A stretch of 64,000 bases of DNA, taken from the NCBI GenBank assembly GCA_963791615.1, contig CAWBTE010000009.1:1-64000 (forward strand), read 5' to 3'. Below are positions 9,004-17,729 of the stretch, in pieces. The notes below the pieces were generated by a model. It was given only the letters and a program-made list of their open reading frames with translations, ran no database searches and was not told the DNA's origin. The stretch's first letter is position 1. Every line of letters starts with the position of its first letter. The position numbers and the translations under genes are program-made. The stretch comes from CAILZL01 sp963791615 (GTDB lineage: Bacteria; Pseudomonadota; Gammaproteobacteria; Steroidobacterales; Steroidobacteraceae).

Positions 9004-9075
9004 AAAATTCAACTCGATTGGCAACAGTGACGGCCAATGCCAATTTTTTACACACCCATTTTCAGGTGACCCCGC

Positions 9076-10470
9076 ATGCTGGTTCGCAGTGCTGATCTGA
9101 TCGCCATTCCCCTGACCATACCACTGACAATTGTTGCTGAAGAGCAGCTTGATCTACATCTGGCAGCGCAGCCACAGCGCAACCAGCTGTGGGCGCGCAC
9201 CCAGGCGTTTCGCGCTGAGCGTGGCAGGGTGCTGCTCATTCCTGACGAACACGGCGTTCTGAATATGGCATGGGTGGGCGCTGGCAAATTGGCCGAGGGG
9301 TTAAATCTATGGCTGACGGCCGGGCTGCCCGACAAGCTGCCCGAGGGGATTTACCAGCTACCCGCAGCGCTGTCGCCGCAGCAGGCATTTCAGTTTGCGC
9401 TGGGCTGGGAGTACGGCCTGTACCGATTCGACCGCTACAAGAAAATCGAGCGCAAGAACCCGGTACTGGTGGTGGGCGACGCAGTTGATATCGCTGCCGT
9501 GCAACAGCAGGTTGCGGCCTGCACACTGGCGCGTGATCTGATCAACACGCCCGCCAGTGACCTGACCCCTCAAGTGCTGGCGCAGACCGCCGTGGATATT
9601 GCCCAAACACATAGCGCCACCATTCGTCGTTACGTGGGTGATGAATTGCTGACCCATAACTTTCCCGCCGTGCATGCCGTAGGTCGTGCCGCCACCGTGC
9701 CGCCCGAGCTGGTGGATTTCGAATGGGGCGATGCCAGCCATCCCCGCGTCACGCTGGTGGGCAAGGGTGTGTGTTTCGACAGTGGTGGTCTCGACATCAA
9801 ACCACCTTCCGGCATGTTGCTGATGAAAAAAGACATGGGCGGCGCGGCCTGCACACTGGCGCTGGCGCAGCTGGTCATGCAGGCCAAGTTGCCGGTGCGT
9901 TTGCGTGTGATCATTCCGGCCGTGGAGAACGCCATAGCCGGCAATGCCTTCCGTCCCGGCGATGTGCTCAGCACCCGCGCCGGATTGAGTGTGGAAGTTG
10001 GCAACACCGATGCCGAGGGCAGATTGATCCTGTGCGATGCGTTGACGCTGGCCGATGCCGATGCCCCGGAGTTGCTGATCGACATGGCCACGTTGACCGG
10101 CGCGGCGCGCGTGGCCCTGGGACCGGAGTTACCCGCGCTGTTCACCAAGGACGCACAGTTGGCGAGTGAATTGATGGCAGTGGGGATGAAAGAGAGCGAT
10201 CCAGTCTGGCATCTGCCGCTGTGGTCTGGCTATGACGATGAACTGTCGTCCAAGATTGCTGACCTGAATAACGTATCGTGTTCTGGCTTGAGCGGCGCGA
10301 TCATCGCTGGGTTGTATCTGCAACGTTTCGTCAGCAAGGCCAGGCAATGGGTGCATCTGGATCTGTATGCATGGAATAGCAAGGATCGACCGGGTCGGCC
10401 TGCGGGAGCGGAGGCGCAGTGTGTAAGGATGATGTTTGGGTATTTGCGGGGGAGGTTTTCGGGTGATTGA
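9076..10470 (+). CDS. leucyl aminopeptidase family protein (M17)
   Basis: A cytosolic metallo-aminopeptidase of 464 residues. The M17 catalytic domain is in the C-terminal half: LVGKGVCFDSGGLDIKPPSG with the metal ligand lysine and aspartate, KKDMGGAACTLAL, the signature NTDAEGRLILCDAL near residue 312, and MATLTGAARVALG. The N-terminal half is the variable M17 domain. Its length is slightly under that of PepA (about 500), and it resembles the shorter proteobacterial M17 paralogue, so I give no symbol. The ATG at 9076 has AGGTGA about 6 bases upstream. The following HEPN/LOTUS gene overlaps its 3' end if its GTG is used. Confidence 0.9.
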   Translation: MLVRSADLIAIPLTIPLTIVAEEQLDLHLAAQPQRNQLWARTQAFRAERGRVLLIPDEHGVLNMAWVGAGKLAEGLNLWLTAGLPDKLPEGIYQLPAALSPQQAFQFALGWEYGLYRFDRYKKIERKNPVLVVGDAVDIAAVQQQVAACTLARDLINTPASDLTPQVLAQTAVDIAQTHSATIRRYVGDELLTHNFPAVHAVGRAATVPPELVDFEWGDASHPRVTLVGKGVCFDSGGLDIKPPSGMLLMKKDMGGAACTLALAQLVMQAKLPVRLRVIIPAVENAIAGNAFRPGDVLSTRAGLSVEVGNTDAEGRLILCDALTLADADAPELLIDMATLTGAARVALGPELPALFTKDAQLASELMAVGMKESDPVWHLPLWSGYDDELSSKIADLNNVSCSGLSGAIIAGLYLQRFVSKARQWVHLDLYAWNSKDRPGRPAGAEAQCVRMMFGYLRGRFSGD

Positions 10471-11338
10471 GGATGCGAATGAAATGACCGACTCAAGCAA
10501 CGAAATTGATACGCTTCGAAATGAGGTGCTTCGAAAAATTGGACGCAATGTCGTGCTATTTCAGAAGCTTGAAGCCCTGATGAAAGGTGTTGCAGCATTT
10601 CGAAACCTGTCAGGGTCCGTAACCACGCTTTGGCAGACTTTCGAAGAGAATTTTGCGGGTGTAGCCAACCAGACGATGGGGCAACTCATCAATACTTTTA
10701 AGGACGGACTTTATGCTGCAGAGCAAGCTGAATTGGATTCGGCTGAAGAACGCTCTGAGGTGTGGATATCATTCTCATTTCACATTGAAGGTGATGCGGC
10801 TTTTGTGGAATCAAGAAATCGAGCACTTGCGGATGTAGTGGCTAATCGAAACGCGCTCATTCACAAGCTGCTTCCAAAGTGGAATTCTGATTCGTTCGAA
10901 AGTTGCAGGCTGTTGGAGCAACATCTCGATGAGCAATGCATTCCCGTTCGAGCGGAAATCGCGCATTTCCAGAAGCTGCTAGAGACGATACGCGATCTCG
11001 GTAAGACGTCTCAGGAATACTTCGATTCTGAAGCAGGCCAGAATGCTGTTGATTTGGCGTTGCTCCAACAGAGCCGCATAGTTTTGATGATCGCCGATGT
11101 TGCACGACAGAAAGCACGCCCGGATGGCTGGACTTATCTTTCTATAGCGGGTCAGATACTTAAGCAGCATGCCCCAGACGAGTACTTCGCGATAAAAAGT
11201 CGGTACCACCGTAAGTCATTACTGGACCTAATTCTCGCCGCGAAAGTATTTAATGTTCGAGAAGAACGGACGCCTAATGGCAATATTCGTATCTTGTATC
11301 GGATAGACCCTGATTGGACGCTGCAGTCCGCTTCGTAG
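10463..11338 (+). CDS. HEPN-motif protein with C-terminal OST-HTH/LOTUS domain
   Basis: A 291-residue protein not assigned to a named family. Two features stand out. Residues 129-134 read RNALIH, an R-x4-H motif with polar N after R, typical of the catalytic motif of HEPN RNases, in an otherwise helical region. Residues about 219-281 (PDGWTYLSIAGQILKQHAPD and the later KVFNVREER, IRILYRI) match the OST-HTH/LOTUS fold, a winged-helix RNA-binding domain. Together they suggest an RNA-acting, perhaps RNA-cleaving, protein. The GTG at 10463 has GGAGG 8 bases upstream and overlaps the aminopeptidase stop; the ATG at 10484 is the alternative. Its codon use is more AT-rich (many cga, gaa, aat) than the neighbours, and palindromic repeats follow it, suggesting horizontal acquisition. 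Confidence 0.72.
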   Translation: MIEDANEMTDSSNEIDTLRNEVLRKIGRNVVLFQKLEALMKGVAAFRNLSGSVTTLWQTFEENFAGVANQTMGQLINTFKDGLYAAEQAELDSAEERSEVWISFSFHIEGDAAFVESRNRALADVVANRNALIHKLLPKWNSDSFESCRLLEQHLDEQCIPVRAEIAHFQKLLETIRDLGKTSQEYFDSEAGQNAVDLALLQQSRIVLMIADVARQKARPDGWTYLSIAGQILKQHAPDEYFAIKSRYHRKSLLDLILAAKVFNVREERTPNGNIRILYRIDPDWTLQSAS

Positions 11339-11345
11339 CCCGTAG

Positions 11346-11371
11346 GGCGTATTAGTGCAGCGTAATACGCC
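11346..11371. repeat. extragenic palindrome (GGCGTATTA type)
   Basis: GGCGTATTA...TAATACGCC is preceded by CCCGTAG and lies just after the stop of the LOTUS gene. This is a hairpin-forming extragenic repeat of a type dispersed in many proteobacterial genomes, and could serve as a convergent 3' end. Confidence 0.55.
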
Positions 11372-11396
11372 GAATGGATTACGCCGCTTGCAGCGC

Positions 11397-11472
11397 GTAG
11401 GTTAGGCTGAGTCTTCGAAGCCCAGCATCTCGATTCAGAGTTGGGCTTCACTTCGTTCAGCGCCAACCTACG
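11397..11472. repeat. extragenic palindrome (CGTAGGTT...AACCTACG)
   Basis: A 76-base imperfect inverted repeat bounded by CGTAGGTTAGGC and GCCAACCTACG, with an inner GAAGCCCA/TGGGCTTC pair. It fills the gap between the convergent LOTUS and transglutaminase genes. Confidence 0.55.
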
Positions 11473-11482
11473 AAAGCACAAG

Positions 11483-12409
11483 CTAATAAACAGCATCCGT
11501 CTGCACCTGCCACTGATTGTCGATGCGGCGGGATAGATCAATCGGATCACCGACAGTAACCGAGCCGCGCGCCACCTGATACGCCCAGATCTCGAAGTGG
11601 CTGAGCGTTGCGGCGCCGTAGATGGTGGAGAACGCGCCATCGACAGCATCAAGTCCACATGACACCTTCACTCGACCTATGCGTGGCACGTGAAACCGCG
11701 CATCGGTGGTGTACCAGCGACCACCCAGATAGACCTCGGCGTAGGCGTGAAAATCCATATGTCCCTGTGGATCGGGAAAACCAATATCAGGTACATGGCC
11801 GGTGACATAGCGGGCGGGCAAGTTGAAAGTGCGGTTCAGTGCGATTGCGAGATGGGCGAAATCGCGGCATACGCCATAACCGCGATGGAGCACGTCCCCT
11901 GCAGACAAATCCGGGCGCCCGGACTGGTAGGTGTACTGGATATTGTTATGCAGCCATTCGCTGATCGCCTGCACGCGTGGCAGGCCATGTTCGATGTGAC
12001 CAAATTTTTCCCAGGCAAAGTTAGTCAGTTTGTCGGAGTCGCAATAGCGACTCGGCAAGGTATAGCGCAGCAACTCGGGAGGCAGTTCATCCACCGGCGT
12101 TGGCGTGGTGTTGACGGCCTGGTAGTTATCGGGAAGTGAAGGCACCGCCATTATGGCGTCGTGATGAATGATGTTGGTGCCATGGCGCAGCACCAGTCGG
12201 TATACATGATTACCGTGACCATCAACGTATTCTTCGATGGGCAGGTTCTGGCCCATACTCAATGACTCGCCAATGATCATATGCTGGCGGTCGCGCAGGG
12301 GTTGCACGTTGAGCAGCAGGGTTGACGTGCCGGTCACTTCGTAGACGAGATGGCATCCCACTCGTAGCGTTACATTCAACAGCGGCAGGGTTGCGGAGGG
12401 TTCAATCAT
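11483..12409 (-). CDS. transglutaminase-like cysteine protease-fold protein
   Basis: A 308-residue protein with the transglutaminase-like fold. The catalytic triad is visible: C181 in GYGVCRDFAHLAIALN, H221 in DFHAYAEVYLGG and D236 in WYTTDARFHVPR. The N-terminal 110 residues form the beta-rich region (LRVGCHLVYEV) that accompanies these domains in bacterial members, which are usually peptidases or amidases of unknown substrate. There is no signal peptide, so it is probably cytosolic. The start is set at the ATG at 12409; an upstream TTG would add 10 residues. Confidence 0.85.
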   Translation of the reverse strand: MIEPSATLPLLNVTLRVGCHLVYEVTGTSTLLLNVQPLRDRQHMIIGESLSMGQNLPIEEYVDGHGNHVYRLVLRHGTNIIHHDAIMAVPSLPDNYQAVNTTPTPVDELPPELLRYTLPSRYCDSDKLTNFAWEKFGHIEHGLPRVQAISEWLHNNIQYTYQSGRPDLSAGDVLHRGYGVCRDFAHLAIALNRTFNLPARYVTGHVPDIGFPDPQGHMDFHAYAEVYLGGRWYTTDARFHVPRIGRVKVSCGLDAVDGAFSTIYGAATLSHFEIWAYQVARGSVTVGDPIDLSRRIDNQWQVQTDAVY

Positions 12410-12569
12410 GATGTCCAGCCGCCAGAGACTGCGCGCCAACGTTAGCGTGTTGCGAGTATAGGGTGTCTATCCCTTGGCACGACGATTCATTTTCTCCGAT
12501 TTTTCAGTCATCCCGCGTCAACTGAGTCGGCGGTTACTCATGCGCGTTTATGGGTCATTCAGTCGCTGG

Positions 12570-13466
12570 CTATTGATGAAAATGGAGGCCTGATGTGCTG
12601 GGCGCAACCAATCTCTCGCCTTGATAGCCATTCACTTCGCCAAACCGTGTTGAGTGTGCATTCCAGTCATTGGTCGCTGTGACCACTTCTGCTTCACTGC
12701 GCGCGACAAAATTCCACCAGAGCAAGGGTTTTTCATCGAACGGTACGCCACCCAGCAGCAACAGGCGGGCATTGGTGGCAGCTTGAATATGCAGCTGCGA
12801 TCGCTCCGTGCCGAGGTAGAGCAGGGTGCCGGATTCCAGCGATTCACCTGCAATGGTGACCTGACCATCCAGCACCAGCACACCGTGTTCAAAAAGTGGA
12901 TTCAATGTCAGCTGCGTATTCGCCTCGCCCTTGCAGGCAAGGTCAAGTCCCAGCATGGGTGAATACACTTGCACCGGCGAGGTGTGTCCGAACATTTCAC
13001 CCGCGAGCACGGTGAGGGTGAAACCACCTTGCTGCAACACCGGCAAATTGGGGTAGTGCTGGAATGCAGCCGGCCCGTGGCGATGCGACTCGGGCAGAGC
13101 GATCCATAACTGCGCCATGTGCAGGCGGGTTGGACCTGACATCGGCAAGGATTCCTCCGAATGCGCGATGCCATTACCTGCGGTCATCAGGTTGACCTGT
13201 CCCGGACGCAAGACTTGCTCATAGCCCAGTGAGTCGCGATGCAGGATTTCGCCTTCGATCATCCAGGTGAAGGTTTGCAGACCGATGTGCGGATGTGGAC
13301 CGACGCGAAACTCATTGTGAGATTTAACTGTCACCGGTCCGGCGTGATCGAGAAAACACCAGGCGCCGATCATGCGGCGCGCCTTGTTGGGCAGAGCGCG
13401 GCGGATGGGCAGATTCTCGCCGACGATGGTGTCGCGGGTGGCCAGGCGTTCGATGCTGATGCTCAT
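12570..13466 (-). CDS. pirin family protein
   Basis: A bicupin of 298 residues. The metal site of pirins is intact: H58 and H60 in GPHPHIGLQTFTW, and H102 and E104 in GNGIAHSEES. Bacterial pirins bind iron and some have quercetinase activity or modulate central metabolism; the substrate here cannot be read from sequence. It is encoded 9 bases after the vapC stop in the same direction, so it may be transcribed from the vapBC promoter. Confidence 0.93.
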   Translation of the reverse strand: MSISIERLATRDTIVGENLPIRRALPNKARRMIGAWCFLDHAGPVTVKSHNEFRVGPHPHIGLQTFTWMIEGEILHRDSLGYEQVLRPGQVNLMTAGNGIAHSEESLPMSGPTRLHMAQLWIALPESHRHGPAAFQHYPNLPVLQQGGFTLTVLAGEMFGHTSPVQVYSPMLGLDLACKGEANTQLTLNPLFEHGVLVLDGQVTIAGESLESGTLLYLGTERSQLHIQAATNARLLLLGGVPFDEKPLLWWNFVARSEAEVVTATNDWNAHSTRFGEVNGYQGERLVAPSTSGLHFHQ

Positions 13467-13475
13467 TGGCGGCCT

Positions 13476-13853
13476 CTAGCGCGTTTTGGCGCGAAATTTT
13501 ACGCCTGCCAGACCTTCGAAGTCTGCGTCTTGTGTCCAGATGGTGGCGCCGTGGTGCCTTGCTGCCGCGAGAATCAAACTGTCGGCCATTGCGAGTTTGT
13601 TATCTGTGCCCAGTTTGGCCGCCGATAACGCCAGCGATGCATCAATGACGATGACACGTCCCTGCTGAAGGATGGCGGCAGCCCGGAGTGCCGATCCTTC
13701 ATCACGCTGTTGCAGGATGCGTTTGAATACTTCGTAGAGCACGATGCTGGGCACCAGCAGATGCGCAGTGTCTTCGATGGCGGCTGCAAAATAGTTCGCG
13801 TTCGAACCATCCGCGAAGTATTCCAGCCAGGCTGAAGAATCGACGAGGTTCAC
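13476..13853 (-). CDS. vapC: PIN-domain toxin, VapC family
   Basis: A 125-residue PIN-domain ribonuclease. The acidic metal site is present: D5 in NLVDSSAWLEYF, E41 in VLYEVFKR, D91 in MADSLILAAARHHGA and D109/D111 in TQDADF. Family members cleave tRNA or rRNA and are neutralised by the cognate antitoxin. Its ATG overlaps the stop of the upstream vapB by 4 bases, indicating translational coupling. Confidence 0.9.
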   Translation of the reverse strand: MNLVDSSAWLEYFADGSNANYFAAAIEDTAHLLVPSIVLYEVFKRILQQRDEGSALRAAAILQQGRVIVIDASLALSAAKLGTDNKLAMADSLILAAARHHGATIWTQDADFEGLAGVKFRAKTR

Positions 13854-14056
13854 ACCCGATCACGCTCGCGCGGCACACGGGTGTCGATGCCTTTAAGAAA
13901 ACCACGCAATTGTTTGGGCGAACGCAAGGGAATGAACTCGATCCGTCCTTCGTATTCGATAGCCTGAACTTTCTGTCCCGGCACCAGACCCAGTGCGGTA
14001 CGGATGGCCTGTGGGATGACCACCTGGAATTTTGGAGAGATGGTAACGACGGACAT
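13850..14056 (-). CDS. vapB: AbrB/MazE-fold antitoxin, VapB type
   Basis: A 68-residue protein with the swapped-hairpin AbrB fold: TISPKFQVVIPQAIRTALGL near residue 5, then PGQKVQAIEYEGRIEFIPL. It precedes and overlaps the PIN toxin gene, the standard antitoxin-first order. Such antitoxins bind the toxin through the C-terminus (here rich in R and K) and repress their own promoter; the region upstream (14057-14150) should hold the operator, which I cannot point to. Confidence 0.9.
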   Translation of the reverse strand: MSVVTISPKFQVVIPQAIRTALGLVPGQKVQAIEYEGRIEFIPLRSPKQLRGFLKGIDTRVPRERDRV

Positions 14057-14272
14057 GGCAGAGACTCCGTATGACGTAACAGCAATCTATCAGCGGATCG
14101 TTGTACGAGCAAGGCTGTCATGGCCGGGCTGACTGGCGGAATGGACAAATTCGCGTCTGTCAGCGTATTGCAGCCGGTTTTGCTGTTTCACTGGTGGATC
14201 ACCGATGGACTGATGCAGCGGGCGCTTGCTTGAGGTAACTTGCACCTTGTTAATACCAGTGGAGAGAAGGCC

Positions 14273-14830
14273 ATGATCAAACTCATCGGTATCTCGGGTA
14301 GCCTGCGCAGCGGCTCCTACAATTCGGCCTTGTTGCGTGCCGCGCAGCAGGTGTTGCCAGCCGATGTGCAGCTGGAAATCGGCACCATCAGGGGCATTCC
14401 CCTGTACGACGGCGATATTGAAGCCAATGAAGGCATTCCGGCCAGTGTGCAAACACTCAAAACGCAATTCATGCAGGCCGATGGCGTGTTGCTGGTGACG
14501 CCCGAGTACAACAACTCCATGCCGGGCGTGCTGAAAAACGCCATTGACTGGCTATCGCGGCCACCCGCCGATAGCGGCAAGGTGTTCGGCAACAAGCCGT
14601 TGGCGGTAATCGGCGCTTCGCCCGGTGGCTTCGGTACGATTCTGGCGCAGGCAGCCTGGCTGCCGGTGCTGCGCACACTCGGTACGCGTTCCTGGTTTGG
14701 CCCGAAAATGCTGGTGTCGCGTGCCGGCCAGGTATTCGATGCCAACGGTGAGTTGCAGGATGAAGCGGTGCGCAAGCAGCTGACCACGTTCATGCAGGGC
14801 TTTGCGGATTTCATTCAAGGCAAGGGTTGA
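14273..14830 (+). CDS. NADPH-dependent FMN reductase (ChrR/YieF-like)
   Basis: A flavodoxin-fold oxidoreductase of 185 residues. The FMN phosphate loop is GISGSLRSGSYNSALL at residues 5-20, and the second flavin motif is VTPEYNNSMPGVLKNAIDWL. Relatives reduce quinones, chromate or azo compounds with NADPH. The ATG at 14273 is preceded by GGAGAGAAGG, clearly better than the longer upstream start. It is followed 4 bases later by an OsmC gene, suggesting a two-gene redox or peroxide stress unit. Confidence 0.9.
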   Translation: MIKLIGISGSLRSGSYNSALLRAAQQVLPADVQLEIGTIRGIPLYDGDIEANEGIPASVQTLKTQFMQADGVLLVTPEYNNSMPGVLKNAIDWLSRPPADSGKVFGNKPLAVIGASPGGFGTILAQAAWLPVLRTLGTRSWFGPKMLVSRAGQVFDANGELQDEAVRKQLTTFMQGFADFIQGKG

Positions 14831-14834
14831 GGCG

Positions 14835-15221
14835 ATGGTCAAAGTTCAAAAAGCCAGCGATGGCAAACTCAAGCAGCACATCGAGGTCGATGGATTCGAG
14901 TTGTTTGCTGATACTGCCGTCGCTAGCGGCGGCGATAGCTCTGCCCCCGACCCACATATGCTGCTGGATTCCGCACTGGGAGCCTGCACAGCGCTGACGG
15001 TCACGATGGTGGCGCGTCGCAAGCAGATGCCGCTTGACGATGTAAAAGTGCAGATCACGCATCGCGAAGAGGGCGGCGTGTATCACTTGCAACGACAGAT
15101 CGAACTGGTGGGCAATCTCACTGTCGAGCAGCGCGAGTACTTGCTGGGCATTGCCAACAAGTGCCCGATCCACAAAGTGCTGAGTGGTCGTATCGAGATC
15201 GCCACTGAACTGATGTCATGA
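14835..15221 (+). CDS. OsmC family peroxide reductase
   Basis: A 128-residue OsmC/Ohr-superfamily thiol peroxidase. The two redox cysteines are at C51 (ALGACTALTV) and C110 (IANKCPIHK). It is probably the OsmC-like subgroup (YhfA type), since it lacks the Ohr-specific residues. The ATG at 14835 is 4 bases after the FMN reductase stop, so it is likely co-transcribed. Confidence 0.9.
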   Translation: MVKVQKASDGKLKQHIEVDGFELFADTAVASGGDSSAPDPHMLLDSALGACTALTVTMVARRKQMPLDDVKVQITHREEGGVYHLQRQIELVGNLTVEQREYLLGIANKCPIHKVLSGRIEIATELMS

Positions 15222-15234
15222 AGGCGGCCCTGTT

Positions 15235-16131
15235 TTGACTGATACGCGTCACCCGCACTGGCTGAAAGCTCACCACCTTGCCTTGCTGGTGTTCATCAAC
15301 CTCGTGTGGGGAGTGAATCTGCTGACGATCAAGCTGGGTGTGAAGGAAATTCCGCCCATCCTGTTCGCCTGCTTCCGGCTGATATTCATGCTGCTGGTGT
15401 GCCTGCCCTGGTTGCGCTGGTTTCCCGGGCAGATGCGTAATCTGTTTCTGGTGGCGTTGTGTACCGGGGCCGGGGGCTTTGGTTTGCTGGCGCTGGGGCT
15501 GGGGTTGTCCAAGGATGTATCGACGGTAGCGATTTTCTCGCAGCTGGTGGTGCCATTTTCAACCTTGCTGTCGGTGCTGATGCTGGGTGAAGTGATTCAC
15601 TGGCGGCGCAAGTTGGGCATTGCGCTGGCGTTCATCGGTGTGTTCGTCATCGGTTTTGATCCGCGTGCATTCAGTTATCTGCCCGGATTGTTGTGCATCG
15701 TGCTGCAATGTCTGGCTGCGGCGCTGGGCATGATTTATTTCAAGCGACTCAAGGGCATCAATCCGATCCAGTTGCAGGCATGGATATCCATCATGGCGCT
15801 GCCGGTGCTGGCAGGGCTGAGTCTGTTGCTGGAACAGGGGCAGGTTGCGGCAATACAGTCCGCCAGCATGCTGGCCTGGGGTGCGGTCGCGGTCGCCGCA
15901 ATAGGTTCCAGTCTGATCGGACAAACCGGTTTCTTTTACCTGCTCAAGCGTTATCCGGTGAGCAGCGTCGCGCCGCTGACCGTACTGTCAACCCTGTTTG
16001 GCATGCTCGCGGGCGTGCTGCTCAATCACGATCAGCTGACTGGCCGCATGCTGGTGGGTGGCGCCATTACCATTGCGGGGGTATTGATTATCGAGTTACG
16101 AACTCAGCGCATGGCAACCGACCCAGCTTGA
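15235..16131 (+). CDS. EamA/DMT family transporter
   Basis: An inner-membrane protein of 298 residues with ten predicted transmembrane segments in two EamA repeats. The first starts at LALLVFINLVWGVNLLTIKL and the second near LLCIVLQCLAAALGMIYFKR. The family exports amino acids and metabolites; the substrate is unknown here. The start is a TTG at 15235, with AAGGCGG about 8 bases upstream and no internal methionine before residue 50. It follows osmC by 13 bases. Confidence 0.88.
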   Translation: MTDTRHPHWLKAHHLALLVFINLVWGVNLLTIKLGVKEIPPILFACFRLIFMLLVCLPWLRWFPGQMRNLFLVALCTGAGGFGLLALGLGLSKDVSTVAIFSQLVVPFSTLLSVLMLGEVIHWRRKLGIALAFIGVFVIGFDPRAFSYLPGLLCIVLQCLAAALGMIYFKRLKGINPIQLQAWISIMALPVLAGLSLLLEQGQVAAIQSASMLAWGAVAVAAIGSSLIGQTGFFYLLKRYPVSSVAPLTVLSTLFGMLAGVLLNHDQLTGRMLVGGAITIAGVLIIELRTQRMATDPA

Positions 16132-16153
16132 CGCCGGGTTATTGCCAGCGCTT

Positions 16154-17500
16154 TTAGACTGGCTCCAGCGGTGCGGTTGCATCGGCGCGATGACTGTGTC
16201 GCGTCAGCAGATACAGCACCACGATAAACACCAGCAGGCAGCCTGCAATCAGCGGCGCAACCATTTCTCCGGTAGCGGCGCGCACCACCAGCAGCATCGC
16301 GCAAATCACCGCACCCAGAATCGGTACGAACGTCGGCAGTTTAATGGGTGCGGTGGGTTCCCCCGCGCGGTGGGCCAGTGCAATCTGCGCCAGATTCATC
16401 AGCGTGAATACCGCCAGCAACAGAATGACGGTGGCGGCGGCCAGCTGGGTGACATCGCCCAAAAACAGCAGTATTGACGCCACGGCGAAGATCGCCAGCG
16501 CGGCGATATGCGGGGTGTGGCGCGTCGGATGAATGCGGGTCAGCACTTTCGGCAGCAGTCCTTGACGCGCCATGCCGAATACCAGCCGCGAGCCCATCAC
16601 GAAATTGATCAGGGCGGTGTTGGCGACTGCAAAGATGGTGATCACTGTGTAAACCACCGCCGGTATCCACGGCGCAGCGCGTTCCATCACCACGCCCAGC
16701 GGCGCGGGCGCAGTGGCGAGCACATCCCAATGCACCACGGATACCGCCGTGATGGCAATGAGCAGGTACAACACCGTCGCGCCCAGCATGGCGCCGATCA
16801 ATCCCAGCGGCACATTGCGCGCCGGGTTTTTCACTTCTTCCGACACATTGAGCGTGTCTTCAAAACCGAGAAAGGCGAAGAAAGTCAGCACCGCGCTTTG
16901 CGCCAGTAACAGACCGGTCATTGCCCAGTCCTGTTGCGTGGGCAATTCCAGCAGATCCGCCTGACCCCAGAAGCGCGCACCCATGACGATCACCAGAATC
17001 AGTCCCGAGGCTTCCACTACGGTACACAGCGCGTTGAACCACAGTGATTCGCGCAAGCCCCGCCATACCACGGCACATAACAGCGCCAGATACAGCACGG
17101 CGATCACGGTGACCGGCACCGCACCGAGACCGAACAAGGCTTGCAGATTGGTGGCCACGATACGCGAGCCAGTGGCCATGGAGGTCAGTCCCGAAGCGAC
17201 CACGCACAGGCCCGCCACATAACTCAGCATGGGGCGACCAAAGGCGCGCTGGATCACGTAAGCCGCACCGCCCGCGCGCGGGTAGCGTGAACCCAGCGCG
17301 GCGTACGACAACCCGGTCAGCAGCGCCGCCACCATCGCGATCAGAAACGATGCCCACACCATCCCGCCCAGCATGCCCGCCGCTTTGCCCACCAACCCAT
17401 AGACGCCCGCTCCAAGCATCGAGCCCAGCCCATACAGCGCCAGCATGCCTGCGCCCATGGTGGGCAGGAGACGAGGGTGATCGTTGCGTTGTTCAGTCAT
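16154..17500 (-). CDS. APC superfamily amino acid permease
   Basis: A 448-residue membrane transporter with about twelve hydrophobic segments. The APC pattern is clear: GAGMLALYGLGSMLGAGVYG in segment 1 and FFAFLGFEDTLNVSEEVKNP in segment 6. It probably imports or exchanges an amino acid. The ATG at 17500 (TEQRNDHPR) is preferred because upstream in-frame starts add a non-hydrophobic arginine-rich stretch, but no strong ribosome site supports it. It is convergent with the EamA gene, 22 bases apart. Confidence 0.88.
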   Translation of the reverse strand: MTEQRNDHPRLLPTMGAGMLALYGLGSMLGAGVYGLVGKAAGMLGGMVWASFLIAMVAALLTGLSYAALGSRYPRAGGAAYVIQRAFGRPMLSYVAGLCVVASGLTSMATGSRIVATNLQALFGLGAVPVTVIAVLYLALLCAVVWRGLRESLWFNALCTVVEASGLILVIVMGARFWGQADLLELPTQQDWAMTGLLLAQSAVLTFFAFLGFEDTLNVSEEVKNPARNVPLGLIGAMLGATVLYLLIAITAVSVVHWDVLATAPAPLGVVMERAAPWIPAVVYTVITIFAVANTALINFVMGSRLVFGMARQGLLPKVLTRIHPTRHTPHIAALAIFAVASILLFLGDVTQLAAATVILLLAVFTLMNLAQIALAHRAGEPTAPIKLPTFVPILGAVICAMLLVVRAATGEMVAPLIAGCLLVFIVVLYLLTRHSHRADATAPLEPV

Positions 17501-17729
17501 GACGTAAGTTCGTGCGACAACAGGATTGATGCAGTGAGCAGGCGCGGCGGTGCGGGCGTGCGGTGATATTCGCATACTCACCGGCGTCATCTGCACAAGA
17601 TTGTGGCCAGTGAATCCAGCCTCAGCGGTCCGTCATGCCTGGCGCGGCTCCCGGTTGTACCGAGGCCATTTCACGCTTGTTATCTGCCAGCGACCCGTTA
17701 CGATTGCAGCTCTTTTACACAGGTGACCT

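Noticed and set aside
14090..14467. A 125-codon minus-strand frame overlapping the FMN reductase start
   Set aside because: It overlaps a well-supported gene in antisense and has no homology-like motifs.
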